This document shows, piece after piece, positions 39,586 through 43,720 of a stretch of DNA of 43,720 nucleotides; position 1 is the stretch's first letter, and each line of letters opens with the position of its first letter. The stretch is from NCBI GenBank assembly GCA_016208315.1, contig JACQYF010000053.1, positions 1 to 43,720 of the forward strand, read 5' to 3'. The DNA comes from Chloroflexota bacterium (GTDB taxonomy: Bacteria; Chloroflexota; Anaerolineae; UBA4142). The notes under the pieces are model-generated. The model made no database searches. It worked only from the letters and a program-made list of their open reading frames with translations, and was not told the DNA's origin. A program made the position numbers and the translations under genes.

Positions 39586-40796
39586 AAACGTTATCTCCTG
39601 CTCGATGGCTCTTGGTCGCGCTCGCCGCGATCGGAGTGCTTTCCAGCGCGATACTTGCCGGCTGCGGCAGGTATCCGATACCCGATTCAACCGCTCCGGC
39701 GAAAACCATAACGGCGCCCGGAGCGCAAGTCAGAACCGAATACCCACCGTTGGCAACGCTTCCGCCCGTATCCTTTCCACTCGACAATCCGTACTCAGAC
39801 GCCAAGGCGGAACTGGGCCGAGTGCTCTACTTTGACCCGCGCCTGTCCGGCGATGGAAGCACGTCGTGCAACAGTTGCCATCCGGCGAACGATGGCAGTT
39901 GGGCAGTCAGCAGTCCGATTTCGTTTGGCTATCCCGGCGCGACGCACTGGCGCAATTCGCAAACCGTCATCAACGTCGCGTACTATACCAAACTCAACTG
40001 GGACGGCTCGGCGACGAGCATCGAAAAGCAAAACGACGGCGCGTGGTCTGGCACGGTCGCGGGCAATGTGGATTCCGCGATGGCGGAAGAACGCCTCGCC
40101 CAAATTCCAGAATACGTGCGGCGCTTTAAGCAAGTATTCGGCACGGAATATCCGCTCTATGGCGACGCGCTCAAAGCGGTAGCGACGTTTCAGCGCACCA
40201 TCGTTTCCAAGAATGTCCCATTCGACAAATTCGTGCAAGGCGATACAAACGCGATCGGCGATTCGGCAAAACGCGGCTACGATTTGTTCAAAGGGAAAGC
40301 GAACTGTAGCGCGTGTCACAACGGCGCGCTGGTGAGCGACAATAGTTTCCACAACACCGGCGTACCGACCGCGCCCGATTTTCAGACGAACGCGTTGCGG
40401 CAAATCACCGTGCGCTGGCAGTACTGGGCGCGCGGCGTCTCCGAAGACAAGTACGCGACGATGAACAGCGACCTGGGTCTGTATTACATCACCAAACTCG
40501 ACGGCGACAGGGCCAAGTTCCGCACGCCCTCGCTGCGCGACACCTGCTACACCGCGCCATATATGCACAATGGCATCTTCGGTACGCTCGAAGAGGTCGT
40601 CGCGTTTTACAATCAAGGCGGCGGCGACGATGCGAACGAAGATGCGCTGATCAAGCCGCTCAAACTCAGCGCGGCGGAACAAGCCGACCTCGTCGCGTTC
40701 TTGAAGAGTTTGTGCGGCGACAAGATCATCGTCCAAGCGCCGACATTGCCAGAGTATCAAGTTTGGCCCGGCGTCAAACTGGGAGGCACGAAATGA
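39582..40796 (+). CDS. idrP2: Di-haem cytochrome c peroxidase-like lipoprotein (IdrP-like)
   Basis: The 404-residue protein has a lipoprotein signal (LSSAILAGC) and a MauG/CcpA fold with two haem motifs: CNSCH (96-100) and CSACH (242-246). 'APYMHNGIFGTLEEVVAFYN' supplies the usual C-terminal block. The N-terminal haem is the peroxidatic one by analogy. It starts in an ATGA overlap with the previous gene and ends in another, so it is tightly coupled in one operon. It is a second peroxidase-like partner of the catalytic subunit, as in idrP1P2. Confidence 0.78.
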   Translation: MKTLSPARWLLVALAAIGVLSSAILAGCGRYPIPDSTAPAKTITAPGAQVRTEYPPLATLPPVSFPLDNPYSDAKAELGRVLYFDPRLSGDGSTSCNSCHPANDGSWAVSSPISFGYPGATHWRNSQTVINVAYYTKLNWDGSATSIEKQNDGAWSGTVAGNVDSAMAEERLAQIPEYVRRFKQVFGTEYPLYGDALKAVATFQRTIVSKNVPFDKFVQGDTNAIGDSAKRGYDLFKGKANCSACHNGALVSDNSFHNTGVPTAPDFQTNALRQITVRWQYWARGVSEDKYATMNSDLGLYYITKLDGDRAKFRTPSLRDTCYTAPYMHNGIFGTLEEVVAFYNQGGGDDANEDALIKPLKLSAAEQADLVAFLKSLCGDKIIVQAPTLPEYQVWPGVKLGGTK

Positions 40797-41347
40797 GTGA
40801 GCACATCTGCGATCCCAAAGCGGGAATCACCCGCCGCCAGTTTTTGTACTATAGCGGCGCAAGCCTCGTCGCGCTCGCCCTGCCCGCGTTCCTGCACGAT
40901 GTCGCGCACGCCGAGGACTTGCGGCTCCAAATGGCAACCTATCCGCGTGTTCAAGTGGGCAAGTTGAGCGCGCTCAAAATCGGTCAGCCGATTGAATTCC
41001 AATACCCATTCGACCATCCCAACTGCACGAATTACATCTACAAGTTGGGCGTACCGGCGGGCGGCGGCATCGGACCTGAACAAGATGTCGTCGCGTTCAA
41101 CAACCTGTGCGCGCATCAAGGCGGTCCACTGACTGGAAAATTCAACGCCAAGCACCAAGTTCTCGGACCCTGCCCATTGCACTTGACGACGTTTGACCTG
41201 ACGCGGCACGGCATGGTCGTCAGCGGTCACGCGACCGAAGGTCTGCCGCAAATCGTTCTCGAATTGGACGGCGATGACATTTACGCGACCGGTGTGATGG
41301 GATTGGTGTTTGGATTCAATAACAATCTCGCCAAGCCGACGGCGTAA
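40793..41347 (+). CDS. idrB: Rieske iron-sulfur subunit of an AioA/IdrA-family oxidoreductase
   Basis: The 184-residue protein has a Tat signal (ITRRQFLYYSGASLVALALP) and a Rieske [2Fe-2S] domain with CAHQGGPL (Cys106, His108) and CPLHLTTFD (Cys127, His130). The domain passes electrons to or from the molybdopterin subunit. It starts with an ATGA overlap and GGGAGG at 40781-40786. Alone it would fit AioB as well as IdrB, but the operon with two CCP-like genes favours IdrB. Confidence 0.85.
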   Translation: MSEHICDPKAGITRRQFLYYSGASLVALALPAFLHDVAHAEDLRLQMATYPRVQVGKLSALKIGQPIEFQYPFDHPNCTNYIYKLGVPAGGGIGPEQDVVAFNNLCAHQGGPLTGKFNAKHQVLGPCPLHLTTFDLTRHGMVVSGHATEGLPQIVLELDGDDIYATGVMGLVFGFNNNLAKPTA

Positions 41348-41361
41348 AGGAGGAACATACC

Positions 41362-43720
41362 ATGAGCAAATATACTCCGCAAGATAAAGTACCTCTCCCC
41401 CCGTCCGGCGCGCAAGTGTACACGACGGCGTGCGATTACTGTATTGTCGCCTGCGGTTACAAAGTGTACGTCTGGCCCGACGGCATAGAGGGCGGGGTCA
41501 AGGCGAATCAAAACGCGTTCAAAGTGGATTTCCCCAGCAACATTCTCCGCCCGTGGGCAAGCCCGAATCAACACAACATCGTGAGCGTTAGGGGCAAGCC
41601 GCACCACGTCGTCATTGTTCCGGATTTCGAGTCCACCGTCGTCAATCGCGGCGGGAATCACTCGATTCGCGGCGGTACGCTCGCGCTGAAATGCTACAAC
41701 CCGAACGCGCCGACCAAAGATCGTTTGCAGTATCCGCAGATTCGCGTGAACGGTAAACTGACGCGCGTGAGTTGGGACACCGCGCTGGATGTGATGACGG
41801 CAGTCAGCAAGCATGTGCTAGCCAAGTACGGCGAATCGGCGTGGGCGATGAAGACGTATTCGTACGAGTTTTTTGAAAACACTTACGCGATCACCAAACT
41901 CGCCTTTAGCGCGATTCAGACGCCGGCATTCTCCCAACATGACAAGCCGAGTATGGGGTCTGACACGGGTGGCGTGGACGACGCGGGCATCATTACGTTC
42001 AGTGCGTCGTACCAAGATTGGGCGGACGCGGACGTGATCTTTATCTCCGGCACCGATCCGTTCGAGACCAAGACCATTCTCTTTACGTCGTGGATGCTTG
42101 GCAAGAAAATCATCTTTGCGCTGCCGCGGCGCACGGCCGGAGTCGCGTACGCCGAAGCGAACGGCGGTTTGTTTCTGCAGATGATTCCCGGTACGGACAC
42201 GCTTTTGCACCTCGCGATCAATCGCATCATTTTGGAAAACGGCTGGGAGGACAAGGAGTTTATCGCCAAGTGGATCGCGAGCAGTTGGGATGTGGACACG
42301 GGCATGGGGCGCGGTCCGCGCAATACGCCGTGGCAATGGCGCACGACGTGGGGTCAGTTCATGGCGGATTTCAAGGGATACAAGGATTGGCTGCTCAACT
42401 ATGCGCCAGCCAAACTCGAAAACGCCGCGCAGGTTACGGGCGTGCCGGCGGAGAAAATTCGCCAAGCCGCGGAAATGCTGACGGGCGCAGGCAAGGCGCG
42501 ACCGAAAGCGTCGTTCGGCTTTGAAAAAGGAAACTATTGGAGCAACAATTATCTCAACACCGCGTCGTTCGCGGCGATGGGCTTGCTGTGCGGCGCGGGC
42601 AATCGTCCGGGCAGAGTGATCAGCCGCCTGGGTGGACATCAGCGCGGCTGGATGGGCGCGGCGGGCTATCCGATGGACAAATCGCCGGAAAAATTGCCCG
42701 GTCGCCGCAAAGTCGAACTCGATCTCGACCGCTGGGTCGCGGCAGGCAACGTGCGCTTTGTGTGGGTCATCGGCACGACGTGGACCGCCGCGATGGCGGC
42801 GAGCCAGGAACTCGCCGCGTCGTTCCGCAAACTCACCGTCGAGAATCCGCACCAGATCAAGTCGAGCGACCAGCAAACCATCGTGGATACGCTCATCAAA
42901 CGCGTGGACAGCGGCGGCATGGTCGTCGTGGATTCGGACATCTACCCGGTCGAACCGATGAACACGGAATTCGCGGACATTGTTTTGCCCGCCGCGGCGT
43001 GGGGCGAACACGACGCCACGCGTTGTAACGGCGAGCGCCGTCTGCGTCTCTACAGCAAATTCTACGACCCGCCCGGCGAAGCGAAACCGGATTGGTGGCA
43101 CATCGGTCGGTTCGCGCAAAAAATGGGCTTTGAAGGTTTCAAGTGGGAAACGGATAACGACGTGTTCGAAGAAGCGGCGCGCTTTAGCCGCGGCAGCGTG
43201 CTGGATTACTATGTGCTGGTGTGGCACGCCAAGCAAATCGGCAAAAAGGGCTATGACGTTTTGCGCGAACTCGGCACTGAAGGAATTCAAACGCCCATTC
43301 GCTGGGTGAATGGAAAAATGCAGGGCACCGCACGCCTGCACGATTCGACGCTGAAACTGGGCACACCCGAAGGTCCGACCGTTCACGCGAATTGGCTCAC
43401 CGAGTTCAACACGCATTCGGGCAAGGCGCTCTTGCTGAAAAGCCCGTGGGAAGTGTGGAGCGATTTCTACGAACGGGTGACGCCGAATCCCGCAATAGGC
43501 GAATTCTGGTTGACGACGGGACGCATCAATGAGATTTGGCAATCGGGGTTTGATGATCACCGCAAACCGTACCTCAACAATCGTTGGCCCGATACCTTCG
43601 TCGAAATTCATCCTGACGACGCGAAAAAGCATGGCATCGAAAGCGGCGACATGGTCAGGATGTTCAGCGACGACATTCAGATTCAGACCGGCGGCTGGGT
43701 GCGCGTCAAGGGCTACAAGT
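41362..43720 (+). CDS. idrA: Molybdopterin oxidoreductase of the AioA/IdrA family (3' truncated by window end)
   Basis: About 786 residues are visible, open to the window edge. The N-terminal cluster motif is CDYCIVACGY (Cys24, Cys27, Cys31), and the rest follows the arsenite oxidase-like fold of the DMSO reductase family ('ALKCYNPNAPTKDRL', 'NRPGRVISRLGGHQRGW', 'NGERRLRLYSKFYDPPGE'). There is no signal peptide; export would be with the Tat-dependent Rieske partner. From memory of Alcaligenes faecalis AioA, the arsenite-binding Arg/His (R422 and H426, in RLGGHQ) are kept. The His and Glu ligands align with Gly203 and Thr212. This favours iodate reductase over arsenite oxidase. AGGAGG (41348-41353) sets the ATG at 41362. 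Confidence 0.8.
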   Translation, partial: MSKYTPQDKVPLPPSGAQVYTTACDYCIVACGYKVYVWPDGIEGGVKANQNAFKVDFPSNILRPWASPNQHNIVSVRGKPHHVVIVPDFESTVVNRGGNHSIRGGTLALKCYNPNAPTKDRLQYPQIRVNGKLTRVSWDTALDVMTAVSKHVLAKYGESAWAMKTYSYEFFENTYAITKLAFSAIQTPAFSQHDKPSMGSDTGGVDDAGIITFSASYQDWADADVIFISGTDPFETKTILFTSWMLGKKIIFALPRRTAGVAYAEANGGLFLQMIPGTDTLLHLAINRIILENGWEDKEFIAKWIASSWDVDTGMGRGPRNTPWQWRTTWGQFMADFKGYKDWLLNYAPAKLENAAQVTGVPAEKIRQAAEMLTGAGKARPKASFGFEKGNYWSNNYLNTASFAAMGLLCGAGNRPGRVISRLGGHQRGWMGAAGYPMDKSPEKLPGRRKVELDLDRWVAAGNVRFVWVIGTTWTAAMAASQELAASFRKLTVENPHQIKSSDQQTIVDTLIKRVDSGGMVVVDSDIYPVEPMNTEFADIVLPAAAWGEHDATRCNGERRLRLYSKFYDPPGEAKPDWWHIGRFAQKMGFEGFKWETDNDVFEEAARFSRGSVLDYYVLVWHAKQIGKKGYDVLRELGTEGIQTPIRWVNGKMQGTARLHDSTLKLGTPEGPTVHANWLTEFNTHSGKALLLKSPWEVWSDFYERVTPNPAIGEFWLTTGRINEIWQSGFDDHRKPYLNNRWPDTFVEIHPDDAKKHGIESGDMVRMFSDDIQIQTGGWVRVKGYK

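Noticed and set aside
41818..43632. Long minus-strand frame of 604 codons opposite the molybdopterin subunit
   Set aside because: It lies antisense to a gene with clear family motifs; high GC and codon bias leave such shadows. The product is rich in Arg/His/Ala without recognisable domains. The same holds for minus-strand frames opposite korA, guaA and mutS2.
41362..43720. Arsenite oxidase large subunit (AioA) as the first label
   Set aside because: Two peroxidase-like partners and the loss of the His and Glu contacts make iodate reductase more likely. AioA is kept only as the family name.

Overview
The window is GC-rich, double-stranded bacterial chromosome with tightly packed operons. Gene content suggests an uncultured member of the Chloroflexota (Anaerolineae-like). 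The clues are a fused gamma-alpha 2-oxoacid:ferredoxin oxidoreductase, a TatA with a zinc-ribbon tail, a TPR/SH3 protein with Pro-Thr-rich linkers, a Tad pilus locus, and many intergenic palindromes. This placement is inference from gene content; no rRNA or other marker is present.

Layout. 1-8295 (+) is mostly central metabolism: the end of a nucleotidyltransferase-like gene, two related tiny membrane peptides around a DUF2442 gene, sdhB, an FmdB zinc ribbon, a HicB-like gene, korA-korB, lipA, an ECF sigma/RskA-type anti-sigma pair and an AI-2E family exporter. tatA-tatC lie on the minus strand (8393-9425). xpt, guaA, a CvpA-like gene and mutS2 follow on plus. After mutS2 come three 100-bp tandem repeats and a REP-associated tyrosine transposase (RAYT). 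A copy of the same repeat type sits between korA and korB.

16104-24544 is a sulfur-oxidation island: a membrane-anchored 7TM-GAF-HTH regulator, then one promoter serving a beta-propeller lipoprotein, soxY, soxZ, a mono-haem cytochrome c, a TsuA/YeeE transporter, soxB, a cupredoxin and a SCO protein. SoxXA and SoxCD are not present. A glycosyltransferase follows, convergent with a minus-strand Tad/Flp pilus operon (25863-32917: tadC, tadB, cpaB, tadZ/cpaE, TPR-SH3, a frameshifted tadG-like gene and two tadE). Its probable pilin gene, flp, is divergent and very short (33229-33384). No TadA/CpaF ATPase is in the window.

After an MFS transporter (minus), 34948-43720 holds a histidine kinase/NarL-type regulator pair and a tightly coupled four-gene operon: a tri-haem and a di-haem cytochrome c peroxidase-like protein, a Rieske protein, and an arsenite-oxidase-family molybdopterin catalytic subunit cut by the window edge. 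Two peroxidase-like proteins with AioBA-like subunits is the hallmark composition of iodate reductase (IdrABP1P2) rather than arsenite oxidase. The catalytic subunit also appears to lack two of the four arsenite-binding residues. This is the most interesting system in the window.

Several small-scale signals recur: perfect palindromes in gene junctions (one lies exactly between a Shine-Dalgarno and the mutS2 start), repeats translated in frame inside mutS2, an apparent leaderless histidine-kinase mRNA, and 22-bp-period direct repeats in front of both the Tad and the Idr-like operons.
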